From Nepenthes gracilis (taxonomy: Eukaryota > Streptophyta > Magnoliopsida > Caryophyllales > Nepenthaceae), in assembly GCA_033239525.1 (NCBI GenBank), contig BSYO01000004.1, positions 9,577,410-9,641,409 of the forward strand: DNA of 64,000 nucleotides, written 5' to 3'. Below the pieces are notes generated by a model that saw only the letters and a list, made by a program, of their open reading frames with translations, did no database searches and had not been told where the DNA came from. The translations under genes were made by a program, and so were the position numbers. Below, piece by piece: positions 37,312 through 49,800 of the stretch (positions are counted from its first letter, which is position 1; each line of letters starts with the position of its first letter).

Positions 37312-37325
37312 CTAACCCCCATGCC
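37312..37325 (-). other. Polypurine tract
   Basis: On the minus strand, catgggggttag directly precedes the LTR start TGATGAGTTCG. Confidence 0.6.
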
Positions 37326-38277
37326 AGTTGGTTCAAAATTTTAAACCCCTGACATACTTCTGATGGGACTCTATCTGTAGGTCTAAACAATGCGCCATTG
37401 CTGTCTAAACCTCGCGGTCACTATTGTTGAATTTTTACACGTGCGTCTGATTGGTCGCGCTCACCCCTACCAAGAAGAGGTCGTAATATGACAAAAACGG
37501 TTGTTGTCGACTAAGCCTTAAGGCTATTGTTGCCGGGCTTTTACTAGCCTAGGTTGTTGTTCACATGTACCTGTTTGGTGCTCGGTCTTATTAAAGGGCG
37601 TCGTGGCATTCCTGCATTTGGTCCTAGTCTGTTGTTAATCGTTGTTGACTAATGGTGCTCACTCATTTGGAGAAGGTCGCCACAGTCATACTAAAAAGCC
37701 CTCTAAGGTTTTAGGTTCGACCATACATAGGTCACTCGATGACGGGACCGAGGTTTAAATTCGACCTCAAAAGGGCTGCTTGGTACGAAACCGAGGTTTA
37801 AATTTGACCGTCTCTAGGCCGCTTGGTTTGGAATCAAGGTTTGTAGACAAGTGAATAAGAATTCACCAGACTTAGGGGCAGTCTAGGTCACTCAAAGATA
37901 TGCAATGATAAAAATACTCGGATAAGCAAATAAAATGATTATACTATTAATTAAACATGATTCAAGTAAGTAGTGTGATGCATGTAAAACTTACCTGGAC
38001 TCGACTTGGAATCATCGTCGGTGTTCACAGTAGATGATGTGCCATGTTCTCGGTTTCCTTCAGTGCTTGATAACCGAATTAATTTCCTAGCCACAGTTAA
38101 GCCTTATCACTCGTGGCTACTTAGACTACGAGGTTATCAGTTCACAGGCTTTTTTGTAAATGCTGGATAGCCTCAATTACATGGGAGTTGAAAGGCGAAG
38201 CCCCTGGCATAATATCTTGGGACAGGCAAAAATCAAAACAGTTGAAACTGCTAAAAGACTGTAAACAAAGGCCGTTG

Positions 38278-38389
38278 TGTTGGATTTGGTCACTTCTTAT
38301 TGGATGTATTGCGCACACGACAATGTGCACTCAAGAGAAGACAGAGTGGAATTGTCATTGTGAAATTTCCGTAGTGATGAAATTTTGGG
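38278..38389 (+). repeat. LTR-start-like segment
   Basis: tgttggatttggtcacttct resembles the minus-strand start of the LTR at 55230 (TATTGGGTTTGATCACTTCT). This suggests that an LTR of that superfamily, in plus orientation, was inserted inside the LARD-like element. Confidence 0.45.
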
Positions 38390-38775
38390 GGGATAATGAT
38401 CTCCGGAGTGATGAGATCTCCAGAGAAGAAGAAGGTCTCCGGAGTGAAAGAAGGCCCTTGGAGTGATGAGAATTCTAGAGAGGATGAAGGTCTCTGGAGT
38501 GACAAGACTTCTGAAGAGGACGAAATCTCCGGTGTGACAAGATCTCCGGAGTGAAAGAAGGTCTCCAAAGTGATGAGACTTCTGGAGATGATGAAGGTCT
38601 CCAGAGTGACAAGACTTTCAGAGAGGATGAAATCTCCGGTGTGACAAGATCTCCGGAGTGATGAGATTTCAGGAGAGGATGAATGTCTCCGAAATGGCAA
38701 GACTTTCGGAGAGGACGAAATCTCCAGAGTGATAAGATTTGATGAAAGTCTCCAGAGCAACATGATCTCCGGAGT
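38390..38775. repeat. Minisatellite, 17-19-bp units with TCCGGAG
   Basis: Units such as tctccggagtgacaagact and ttcggagaggacgaaat alternate with small variations for about 380 bp. Consecutive units share the pattern TCTCCGGAGTGA / CTTCTGGAGAGGATGAA. The minus strand happens to stay open across the array, which I attribute to the repeat. Confidence 0.9.
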
Positions 38776-38799
38776 GAACAACATTTTCGAAGAGTTAAT

Positions 38800-40600
38800 A
38801 TTTTCAGAGCACTGTGAGAGATTTTCGGAGAGCTTCTGAGGGCAGCTGTAAGGGATCTTCGGAGAGCTTCTGAGAGAGGCTAAGAGAGATCTCCGGAGAG
38901 CTTCTAAGGAAAGCTGTGAGAGATCTCCGGAGAGTTTGTTGTCTCCAGCTGGGTGAGAGATTTTTGGAGAGCTTCTAAGGGCAGCTATAAGAGATCTCCG
39001 AAGAGCTTTTGAGAGAGGCTGAGAGAGATCTCCGGAGAGCTTCTAAGGGAAGTTGTAATAGATCTTCGGAGAGCTTCTTGGGGAAGCTGTGAGAGATCTT
39101 CGTAGAGGATCTGGCCGGACTTCTGTAAGAGATCTCTGGAGAGGATTTTGCTGGGCAGCTACGAGAGATAAATTCGGAGATGAATTTGCTGGGTAGCTAT
39201 GAGATTTGAATTCCAAAGATGTTTTTGGTGTTGCTGTGAGTGAAAATTTTTGGATAGCTTTGAAAATTCTGGAATGCTTGTTTAGAGGGAAAATCCCAAG
39301 AGCTACTAGGGAACATTTAAAGAGCTGCTTAGAGGGAAAATTTCGGAGAGCTGCTAGGGAAAATCCGGAAAGCTTTTGAGGGAAGTTGTAAAAAATCTCC
39401 AGAGAGCTTCTGAGGGAAGCTGTGAGATCTCTTGAAAGCTTCATGTTGCTAGGGAAAATTCGGAGAGCTGCTTAGCTGTGAGAGATCTCCGGAGAGTTTC
39501 GTGGTCTTAGGGAAAATCCAGAGAGCTGCTTAGTTGTGAGAGATCACCAGAGAGCTTTTAACGGGAGAGGAAAAATCCCAAAAAGCTTTAGAGGGAAAAT
39601 CCTGAAGATGGAAAATCCCGGAAAGCTTTAGTGTTACTGTAAGAGATCTCCGAAGGGCTTCTGAGGGAAGCTATGAGAGATCTCCGGAGAGCTTAGAGAT
39701 CTCCTGAGAGATTCTGAGAGATAAATCCCCGAGGGGATCTGGACGGGCAGCTATAAAAGATAAATTTGGAGAGGATTTGAGCCGGTAGCCACGAGAGATA
39801 AATCCGGAGCGGATTTGAGAGGAATTGTCGGTTTGGGCAAAACTAGCTGAGTTGGCACTTGGACCAAGCTGCTGTAAGTGAAAAATTTAGGAGACGTTTT
39901 TGTAATCAGGCAACTAAGTAGAAAATTTTGGAGACGTTTTCCTAACCGGGCAACTAAGTGGAAAATTTTTCGGAGACATTTGTAACGGGAAAGCACGGAG
40001 AGGAAATACTGGAACGCTTCTGCGGGAGATGGTTTGATTTGGTCAAACCTGCTGTTTGTGAGAGGAAAATATCGATTTGGCACTGCATCTGACATTTCCA
40101 GAGAGGAAATGCCGGTATGGATCAGTGTCCTCATGGGACTTTGGCCGGCTGCTTGTGAGAGGAAGTGCCAGTTTAGGAGGGACCGGCCAGTTATTATAGG
40201 AAATCTCGGAATGGATTTACAATCGATATTTTGAGAGATAAAATGTCAGTATGGATTTGGGATCGGGAATTTTGAGAGATAAAATACCAGTATAGATTTG
40301 AGATCGTGTAGTGCAAGGAGAGGAAGTGCCTGTTTGGCCCTACATCCGGCTTCTTGTGAGAGGAGATGTCAGTATGCAACTAAAACTGGCTTCATGTGAG
40401 AGGAGAAACCAATATGCAATTGGACCGGGCAATTGTGAGAGAGAAATACTGGAAAGCTTCTTGACAGACAACTACGAGAGATAAATCCGGATAGGATTTT
40501 TCTGGGCAGCCAGCTATGAGAGATGAATCTTGGAGAGGTTCTGGCCGGCTGCTATGTGGAAAATTTCGGAGACTGTGAGTGAAAAATTCCGAAGAGCTTA
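38800..40600. repeat. Minisatellite, about 33-35-bp units (GAGAGATCTCCGGAGAGCTT)
   Basis: About 1.8 kb built from units near gagagatctccggagagctt followed by ctgagggaagctgt. Units become longer and more diverged toward 40600 (ggagaggatttgagccggta, ggaaaatttcggagac, gagaggaaatgccggtatgg). The palindrome TCCGGA recurs in many units. No gene is supported here. Confidence 0.88.
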
Positions 40601-40756
40601 TTGTGTCCGACTTTTTGAGAGATGGAAAGCCTAAGAGCTTTTTGCACTATTGTGGGCTGCTTGGATTTATTGATTTTCCTTTGGTGATGGTGGCGACGGA
40701 GGCGGTGGGTCTCACACCGAAAGGCTTCATGATTTCACTCATCTTCATATTTGTTG

Positions 40757-41950
40757 GAAATCTCTCCCCGTGAAGAAGTTCGAAGGACATTGTTGGCGTC
40801 AAATCGAGTTCACTTCCACCGGCGACAATGGGGTTGGCCGTTCAACGTGACGGTCAATATAGTTGACTTCCCTCTTTCTTCAAGTCTTCCATTTTAGCTT
40901 CGAGGACTCTCCCGACAACTTTGAAGATGGTCATCCCCCTTTTGTTGACCATTCTCCGATATATATAATTATTATTATAATAATGTTGAATGATTTATTC
41001 CGAAGGACTTGTTGACTCGCTTTCATTAAGGCAACACTGCACACTGAATGCCAGCGAAAGGGAGTAGGCTCAGACTGCGTGTTTAGATAACCTTGAAATT
41101 CAAAGATTGCGGGCAGATACTTCACTGCATGGCATGCGCCACCAAATTCTAAGCTTATACATGCTTCTTGGGAACCGTGCACCAACCATAAAGGACGGCG
41201 TCTGGTCTAGGTGTCTTGAAGTCTTTGTATATTCTTATATATATATGTGTGTGAGAGTAGGCTGTGTGTGTGATTGTAAAGAGAAAGAGCTGAGTAGAGT
41301 GAAAGTGTAAGTGTGTGAGAGTAAGAAAAAGAAAAACAGAGGAGAGGAAGTAAGCCCAATTGTGAGTGTTTTTGCCTTACTGTTTTGTAATCTCTATCTC
41401 ATACATAGTGTAATTTTTTGGACTCAACGTCCTATGGTTTTTTCCTTGATTCATAAGGTTTTTCACGTAAATATCGGTTGTCATTATTCTTTCTTTCCTT
41501 CTCTTCGATCCCTTTGTACTTGTGACGGTAGGCCACCCCATTTCCGGCCAACAATATTGCGGTACAAAATCAAGTGAAAAACGTGGAGAAGACTTCGCTG
41601 ACGTCAAATCTGGGCATCACTTCCACCGGCGACGATGGTTGCCGCCGTTCTGCGTGTTGGCCTTTCTCCCTTCTCTTCCCTCTTTATTTTTCCTTTCTTC
41701 TTTTCTTTTAAAGATGGCATTTTGGTCCCGATCGCTCGCTACAGTCCCTGGCTGGCCGCTTTTCATCCCCCCCTTTTTTAGGCATATATATATATAGATA
41801 TATATATCCATATATATAATAATAATTATAATAATATTATGTTAATAACGAGAATGCTTCCATTCCGTTTGACCCTATTTTATGAACTCCACGGCGGCTT
41901 TCCTGTTCTCTGCCTCACTGCAAGCTGAGTGCCAGCGCTATCTAAAGAGC
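40757..41950 (+). repeat. Diverged direct duplication (40757-41110 and 41567-41950)
   Basis: Both copies contain gcgtcaaat, cacttccaccggcgac and atggtcatcc- or atggcattttgg-like pyrimidine-rich parts, then an atatataat/aataatattat stretch and tgagtgccagcg / tgaatgccagcg. Between them lies an LTR-type segment, as if an insertion or unequal exchange had split or doubled the sequence. Confidence 0.55.
41200..41551 (+). repeat. LTR-like promoter/R-U5 segment, plus orientation
   Basis: A TATA-like stretch tatattcttatatatatatg (41229-41248) is followed by TG/GA-rich sequence, then ggactcaacgtcctatggtt and ttttcacgtaaatatcggtt, the usual R-U5 pattern of plant Copia LTRs (compare 12830-12910). It ends ccggccaaca, with a degenerate primer-site-like attgcggtac after it. 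Confidence 0.5.
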
Positions 41951-42061
41951 CCGACAAGGTTCAGTATTGACCAAAATGAAAAATCGGATGAGACTTTGGG
42001 TACGGGGCAATTTTTGATACTTCACATGGTGCAAAGGGCTTCTTTTCAAATTCTTTCCTTC

Positions 42062-42073
42062 TGGTATCAGAGA
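42062..42073 (+). other. tRNA-iMet-type primer-site motif on the plus strand
   Basis: tggtatcagaga, with a second copy tggtatcagaac at 42165-42176. Both are oriented opposite to the host LARD-like element, so they probably belong to a nested plus-strand Copia relic. Confidence 0.45.
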
Positions 42074-42600
42074 CCGATGACGGAGGGAAGCCCCCAGTGT
42101 GGCCTCTTTTGACTAGTCCTAGAATCTTCAGACTTGAAGCATTCAGTGAGATGGTCGCCCGAGTTGGTATCAGAACAGTAGATTATCCTCTGATAGTGTA
42201 TAAACCTTTTTGTGATCAAAGGGGTTGCTGGCCATCTTGTGAGTGGCAAGGACATTGCCCTTCAGCCTTCTAGTTCGAATAAAATCCAATTGTTTGAGCC
42301 GATTTGGATTTGATTATTTGGTTTGTATATTTTCTAAGCTGAGTGCTTTCTTCATTTCTTCTTCTTGAAGTCGTAATGTGGGCGGCTGAAGAAAGAGCCC
42401 CCAATCTTTGATGACCATATCAAACGCAAAGAACTCGGAGAGGATGTATTAATAAAGTGTCTCTACCAGTCTCATTCATGGCTATTTGTAAGACGGCCAA
42501 GAGTGGTGGCTTCCTTGGCAAGAGCGCTTGTATGAGTCTTACTGTCAATCAATTTCGGTTTTTGAGTTTTTTGGTCGTAAAGATGACATTTTGGTCGCTT

Positions 42601-42617
42601 CCCACAGACGGCGTCAA
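42601..42617 (-). other. Gypsy-type LTR-adjacent primer site
   Basis: Minus strand TTGACGCCGTCTGTGGG, one base different from TTGGCGCCGTCTGTGGG at 59249-59265. Confidence 0.7.
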
Positions 42618-43394
42618 TATTGCGTACCAAGAATTCAGATTGTGTTACGAATTGGGTACCGTGAATCGAATATTCGTGATCTAATGTGGATCCAGTCTCC
42701 ATAATTTTGAACCCGAATCCTGCGCAATACAACGGTAAAGAAGAGGTTAGATGACGACGGGAGTTGCTCCCACTATAAATCCTCCGAGGCTCAAGTCAGA
42801 TGTCTTTCCAAGAGTATAGAAAGATACATGGATGATGGGTGTGTGATAAATTGAACATTTAGGTATACCCAATTGATGGACGGCTTAGAGATGTGCCCAC
42901 ATAGGGGCGGCTTAGATGTGCACCCGTAGAATGGCGTCTTAGATGTGCTGTTGTGGACTGTACGGAGGAATAGCTGGTCAATTGGATAAAAGATCTTCTA
43001 AAGAGATAGCTTTTGGAGCGGAGGACTGGCCTCCTTAGGATAGAGGAATAGTCTTTTGGAGTGAAGGGCTGGCCTCCATCTCTCTACCTTTTATCTTCTC
43101 CAGTCTCCTTTTTCAGGATCCTTCTTTACTTTTGATCGTTTCTTTTTCCTTCTAGTTCTTCCTCTTCCCCTTCTTTTTTTATAAGAATAAAAGAGACATT
43201 TATAGATAAGTGGGGTGATTAAATAACTACTTGTTAAACCACATCGGTGGATAATGACAAATAGGTAAATTGTGTATGGCAATGGGCTCGCTTTCTGGGC
43301 CGAAATCATTGAACCCCTGTGCCCTCTTTGGGTTGAATTTTGTTGAGCCTTTACCGTGGATCTTCTTCTTGTATTGGATTTACCGAACCCATCT
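42618..43394 (-). repeat. 5' LTR of the LARD-like element
   Basis: Collinear with 36485-37311 with moderate divergence. A shorter interior accounts for the 50-bp length difference. Confidence 0.82.
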
Positions 43395-45412
43395 GACTTA
43401 ATATTTAGTCATAAATCTAAATATTATAATTTTAAAATATACATTGTACGGTAAATGATGTTTAAAATATTAGATTGGGTTAAAATTTAATTCTGCCCAT
43501 CCAATAGCTAAATAAATTATAGCCAATTTTTATAATACATATATTTAGACGTAAAAATTTAACTCTAGCCATAAATATTTCACATTGTAATGGTTAATAG
43601 ACCTAATTAAATCAGATTCAAGTTAGATATTGACCAAGTTTAAATTAAAAAAAAAAATGACTGTTAAGTAGGATTAGTTCAGATTTGGTCCGGTTATATT
43701 CACAAAAACCAAACCGTGCCCATTCATAATTTAAGGGAGTCGATCCATAATTAAAGGGAGTTTATTTTTAAAATTTTTAAATTGCAAAAAAATGCCTAGA
43801 ATTTTGAAATATTTTTTAAATAATATTATATTAATATATCATTATGTATTTTTCATATAAATTCTTTTGCATAAAAAATATTTTTATATAATAATTTTTA
43901 TATTCAGATAATTTTTTAAAATTAGATATTTATCTAATATTAAAAAAATACATTTTTATCAAAAAAAATAATTCAGCACAAGCCAAAGCGACTGTATTTA
44001 CCCATAATTGAGCAAGGCCAACAAAATTAATTAAGTCTACTTTTTTAGTTATGTCCATATCTTATAGTCAACATAATTTAACTAAACTATATAAAATTTT
44101 AAATTGATTAAAATAGGCTCAATAAATGATTCAATTTTAATAAAGTCATTGGTTTAGATACCCACATAGCTTTAGGCTCAACGCAACAGTTGCAAGCCGG
44201 AGTATTAGATCGGATGGGCCTACTAGTCAAGCTTTCTATGGAATTTGTATAAACAAATATTAAGAAAATTTTAATTTTTTTTATTTTTAATGCGTCATTA
44301 GATTCAACTTATTTTGCAAATTAGGTAGCTGCATGATTTTCTATGGTAGATTGAATTGAAGATAGTTTAATCTCTATTACTATGAACTTGAATTTTACAC
44401 ACTATAATTAATAAATAAGATATCAGAAGATTTACAAAATTTATACACTGGTATATTTTTCGATACTCAAATAAAAAATATTTCTCAAATGGATAGAAAG
44501 ACATAAATATTATAGATATGCGCGGATGATGTACAAGTGCGAAGATTGAATGTGGTTTGGAAGACTAAGCTTTGGAGGATACACTAGACGATAAGTGGCT
44601 TAGAGTTGAAGGTGTGTTTGTTGGAATTGGCTTAGAACTGAATATGCACTCGACTGCATAGGGTTGCTTTTCTCTCAACTATGCTTGATTCTTCTAGTTT
44701 GCAATAGCCTCTCCTAGCCTATAGGGACAAAGGGTTTTTATAATTGATAGAGGCGGTTCAATCTTTCATGGACTCTACGGTTGGCGATAGCTGCATGTGC
44801 TGATATGTTGAACTGTCTCAACAATAGTGGGCGCTTGTTATGGCAATCGCTGTCGTAGTTTAGAATTTTTTTCCTTCGTTGAGGTGTTTATAGAGTCATT
44901 GCATGATGACTGTATTTATGGAATGATTCACTGAATCATAATTGCCATCTAGGGTGGCGTGGGATTTGGGTCGGGATATTCTTCAAGTAGTAATTGCCAT
45001 CCTAAGGAAATATGTGATTCTTTGAGGATAAAACTATTGGATTTATTATAAATTTTCTATCCAATAAAAATAATTACTCAATATACTAAAGTCTCTATTA
45101 AAAAAAAAAGATTTAATGATATAAAAAGTCTAACATCTATTTGCTGTAGTAAAAGATCTGATAAATCTTATGATATGTACACACACGACTATATTAATCA
45201 AGTTTACTCTTATTCTTTAGGTAAATTACATGCAATTTTCGTTGATTACATAAACATAAAAACAAAAAAGTCAAAGAACAGAATATTCATGCTCTTTATT
45301 TTAACTGCAAAGCATTGAAGGTGCATAAGAAATTAATACTATATAATTAATTCCCTGGGAGGAGCCGGAAGAATCTTCGAAAGGGCCACCGTCGTTTCTG
45401 CAGTTTGAGCTT
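43395..45412. other. Intergenic; possible decayed LTR at 44500-45000
   Basis: 43400-44500 is very AT-rich and unassigned. 44520-45000 is GC-richer, with a minus-strand TATA motif (TTATAAAAACCC near 44730-44745) and a layout similar to the Gypsy LTR at 59266, so it may be a solo or degraded LTR. No coding support. Confidence 0.35.
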
Positions 45413-46867
45413 TTAAGGGCACTTGCGTCGGCCGCCGTGAGTAGTCATGTAGTAGTAGCAGGGGCAGACTTTTTGGTTGCCGGAGGTGCCCGGAGGGACA
45501 CAGAGGCACCGGGCACAGCAGGTTCCACATGCTCTCAGACATATTTTGTGCCTCGATGCCAGGCTACACCTTACACGGCATGCCTGTCCACAATCTGAAA
45601 ATTAAAAGAACAAAAAAGGGAAAACATTAGTGTAAGATAAAAAGGAATTTTTATATATATAGAAAGAGTTTAGAGAATATTTTTAAATAATATGATATTT
45701 TATCTATCTGTCAATACTATTAAATTTATATAATAAGAGACAAATAAATATAATAAAATATCAAAATAGGTATTTAAAAATATCTGATGGGTAGTTCTAT
45801 ATTATTTTATATATACATGTTAAATAAACTATTTTAAATTTAAATTTTTATATACCAAAATTTGTATTATGTGTTAGGTCTTATGTTACATTTAAAAGAT
45901 AAGACAAGAGATGTTGGGTTTAACTTAATTTAATTTGTAGTCCAAATTATAATCTAGATCAATGGTACAAACTAAAAACTTGAAGACATATATTTATTCT
46001 TACTTATCTTGTAGGCAAGAGAAGCACCAGATCCAGAGGCATTCACCTGCACACGCATAGCCAAATCCCAAACAATCAATAATGGTGTACATTAATGTTA
46101 TAGTTTTAGAAATTGAAATGATATCTATAGTGGGTCTTTAGCAATAAATCAAAATTATCGCCTGCTATTATCTTGTAATGTTTGAACTCATCTGGCTAAT
46201 TAAATATCACAAGTTGAAATGCTAGGTATGGAGTCATCTTTATTTATAAATGAACATCACGCTAGGATTTTTCAAAGAAGAATTTCTTTATATCTATCAT
46301 TTATATGTACTTACATCGAAGATGTTGTGGGTGTTTATTTTCAAAGGACATTCTACCATGAGAGGATGAAACAACATTTATATAATATGTAAAACAAATA
46401 GACAAAATTATAATTTAAGTTATAACAAAATAGGTTACAATTTACTTGATTTCTGTTGTCCAAAAGTTTATATCTTCTTTAACTATTATGACAAAACTGT
46501 TGAAATGAATTAAGATCGTGATCGAGTACCCATGCAACCCTCAAAAAATTTTATGCTATCAAGTAAAAATCAAGGATTTTTTGATCAAACATGTCATCTC
46601 ATGTAAATTTCAAGTTGACCTGTGAATTAAGTAAATGCCAATATATATGTTGAGTTAAAATACATAACTGTGAAAATGATGACATTTTTCGATTAAACTC
46701 ATCGCTGTTTGATTAATATTATTATGGCCTTTATCGAGAAACTAACTATCCCCAAACAATTTCCATGCATGGAGGATATAGAAGTTTACCGTTTCATCAG
46801 CCTGCACAAGCAGGAGAACAAGAAGAGAGATGATAACGGAGGCAATAATAGCCCTGGAGATTGCCAT
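45413..46867 (-). CDS. GASA/Snakin-family cysteine-rich secreted peptide
   Basis: Exon 1, 46867-46790, encodes the signal peptide MAISRAIIASVIISLLVLLL ending VQADET. Exon 2, 46046-46004, encodes VNASGSGASLAYKI. Exon 3, 45594-45413, encodes the GASA domain and stop. All junctions are GT/AG and phases agree (303 nt, 100 residues). The C-terminal domain has exactly 12 cysteines in family order (CGQACRVRCS, RHKICLRACGTCCARCLC, VPPGTSGNQKVCPC, GGRRKCP). GASA/Snakin proteins are apoplastic, gibberellin-responsive peptides acting in growth and defence. The N-terminal MAISRA...LLVL is typical of a GASA subgroup. The gene is intact despite transposon-rich surroundings. A TTATACAAAG motif near 46945-46954 on the minus strand is a possible TATA box. 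Confidence 0.93.
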
Positions 46868-49800
46868 ATCCGGACGGTTAATGCGAATATGCCGGTGTTC
46901 CGGCGCAGGTGTTGCAAATTAATCAGAACACTTGGAGGACCCTCTTTGTATAACTGCTGGCTCTTCACTCTGCAGCAAAATGATACGAAGGGAGGATTAT
47001 TTGTAGGCAGAACTGCAATTGGGTTTCAAGAACTAACGTGCCGGCGGGTAATTATTGGAAGAAGATACCAAAAAATAAAAAAAATCAAAAATATCATCTG
47101 GTATAAAGTAGGATTAACTATTATTTTATTTGATTTGTGTGAAGGATAGATATTACCGACGGAGGGAGTCACGGGGATAGGTGGCTAGCGTCGGAGAGTA
47201 GGCTTTGTTTCAGCTGAGACTGTTTATTTTTGGATAATTTATAACTAACTAATATACTCCTATTTTTTACGATATTAGTTATTTTTTATTTTCTTATAAT
47301 GAATAATTTCTTTAAAAAAAAAACAATTCTAGTGTTAAGTTTTTAATCAAATGGGATTTTTTTTTTTTTTGAAATTTTAGGATTTTATCTATTTTTATTC
47401 AATCAAATGGGCAAAAGAGAGATGGGATAGGGGTGAGTAATGAGAGGATCAGTAGTAAAATTTTAAATTTTAGTTTGTTTTTAAACTTTTGCCAAAATTA
47501 AAAAATTTATTCTTAATCTACTTTTTTATATAGACAAATTTTGCCCATAACCGAATCGAATTTGGTTGAATGGGAATGCAAATTTTACCTTCTATAAGTG
47601 CAGCAAATTCATGCTGATGCGGGTTAAATAAAATAGGTCAAATCTTTATGATGCTACATTCTAAATTTTAAGTATTTTATAAATACTTATTTTAATAGTA
47701 TCTACGAGACATATAATACGTGTTACATATAAAAATATAATATTTAAGTTTAATAATAATAAAATTAATTATACCAAAATCAAGGAGGGTGGGCAGAGGA
47801 ATAAATGAGAATACAAAAATTACAGTGTTATCTCATAATATCTCTAAAGATCATATAATTTTTATATATTTATAAGATAGACAAAATATTAAAAATTTTG
47901 GCAGAATTTTGCTGCTACTTCCAACATTTTATAAAGAAATAATTTTTGCTGATTTTATTTATAAGGCGAGATGTAACATTTTCGATGAAATTAAATAAAA
48001 AAGGTAAAATTTTGCTAATGGAGGAAAATCCAACTCTCGAAGGAGGAGAGCTTATAGATTAGGGTAGGTGCATTCCTAGACGTCCATGCACGCAACCTTA
48101 CCAGTTGCATGCACTGAAATTTATTAGAATGACTTTATTGACCTTTTTAAAAGAGGACTTTGAGTACATGAGATTGTAGGCGAAAGCCACCTCAGCTATA
48201 ATATAGAAGGGTCTACTGGTCAACTGGAATTAGATGGCTAAGATTGGGCTTAGAAAAGAAACCCTAGCTAGAGAACAATCACTGTTGGCAGCTGGCAGAG
48301 ATGAAGTAGGCTATGACTATGTGAAACGCGTAACTTTCAACATCAAAAAAATTAAAACTCGTCGTTGCAAGAAACTATCGTTATCGCCAGTACTCAACCG
48401 TGTAATTGATAATCAGCATATATATAGATTTTTATTTACTATTATGCTAATGTGATTAAAGTATCGGTATGTTCCCTTATAAATTTTTATTGGTTTCATC
48501 AAACTGAAAAAAAAAAAATTTGTTAAAAGGATCATTACAAAAATATTTTCAATCACATTTAAAAATTATACATACTATACTTTATTATATATATGTTTAG
48601 GATGTAATGAGTTTGAAAATATATAAAAATAAATAGATATATTTACTTATTTATTCTTCAATTTTTAATATGTTTTGTGTCATATCATGCCTGAATTGAG
48701 CCACCTACTTAAATACATGCAAAGTTTACTCATATGTATTAAATTAAATTATGAATAGCATAATATCATAATTCATAATCCATAAATGTTATGAAAAGGT
48801 GTATATCATGTGTAGCTTTATATCAAATCATTACAGTTCAGATTAAATGGCCATGTAATCTTATATTGAAGTGTTGAAATTCATGTGAAAATAATTAAAA
48901 TTTTGTAACTACTCCATGAAAGCCTAGCTAGATCAATAAGAAGCCAGCTGTTGATGATGAGAGTTGAAGGAGACGTGCCTGAACAGGATGGAGGGACCAT
49001 CATCTACTTTCAAATGCTCATTTGATCTTAGCTTCTCTTTAGTTTCTTTCCTTTAGCATCGTGGACCCATCAAATTAAACGATAATTTTCCTATCTTACC
49101 AGTAAATATGTTTAACTCTCACCGAAACTATATTATTTGTATTTCAAATTTAACAGTGTAAAAAATATTAATTTTATCAAGCTTCATAGAGGTTTGGACC
49201 AGACCCGCCTCCTACGAAAATGGATTAATGAGCTTCCACAATCATACAACAAAGAAGTTGTAATTAAGTGTGACTTATGATTCTAGGAGTTCCTCCTATG
49301 CGACTCTGTTTATTCTATTGACTATGCTTGCAATTCATTGATTCTAGGGATAATATATTGTTTGTATAACTGATTAATACATTGGTTGTTATATAGCTAA
49401 TAACTATTATAACATCAAAAATAATCATTTTATGCCTTATATTCAGTCTTGATTTAATAGTAGCCGTTACTATAAATTGAAGGCAAATAATATATCATAT
49501 AACTAAACTCAATTTGAATTAAAATTAACTATTTTTATAAATTATAATAAGTGAAAAGATTAATTCACATATTTTATTATTTATCATTAATGTTGATTAG
49601 CATATTTTATAAAATATATTAATGTCATTTTAAAGCTTGATGTACGCTGTAAATTTAGATTCAGATTTGAGAGTTGTTAGAGCAACTTTTTGGATATTTT
49701 AATCTGATTTCTACACATCATAAATTAAAATAATAATTAAAAAATTAGAACTGGTTGATAGATTTATCTTTTGATATTTAAGTCAAAAAAATTATAATCA

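Larger units (their letters stand above)
36485..43394 (-). mobile_element. Large LTR element without gag-pol (LARD-like), minisatellite-filled
   Basis: Two related LTRs (827 and 777 bp) flank 5.3 kb. On the minus strand the right LTR is followed by TTGACGCCGTCTGTGGG, the same kind of LTR-adjacent sequence as in the Gypsy element at 59249. A purine tract precedes the left LTR. Flanks gattt (36480-36484) and gactt (43395-43399) fit a target-site duplication with one change. No gag, protease, RT or integrase motif was found. The interior holds TCCGGA-rich tandem repeats, a second LTR-like segment on the plus strand and a diverged approximately 350-bp duplication. It is best described as non-autonomous and composite, possibly with a nested LTR. 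Confidence 0.75.

Noticed and set aside
38290..38784. 164-codon minus-strand frame across the minisatellite
   Set aside because: Openness follows from the repeat units lacking stops in that frame; composition is repeat-like and no start context or domain is seen.
46709..47149. 146-codon plus-strand frame
   Set aside because: Antisense to GASA exon 1 and its promoter; no domain.
48234..48455. 73-codon plus-strand frame starting MAKIGLRKETLAREQ
   Set aside because: No family recognised and no promoter or splice context; may be chance or a repeat relic.
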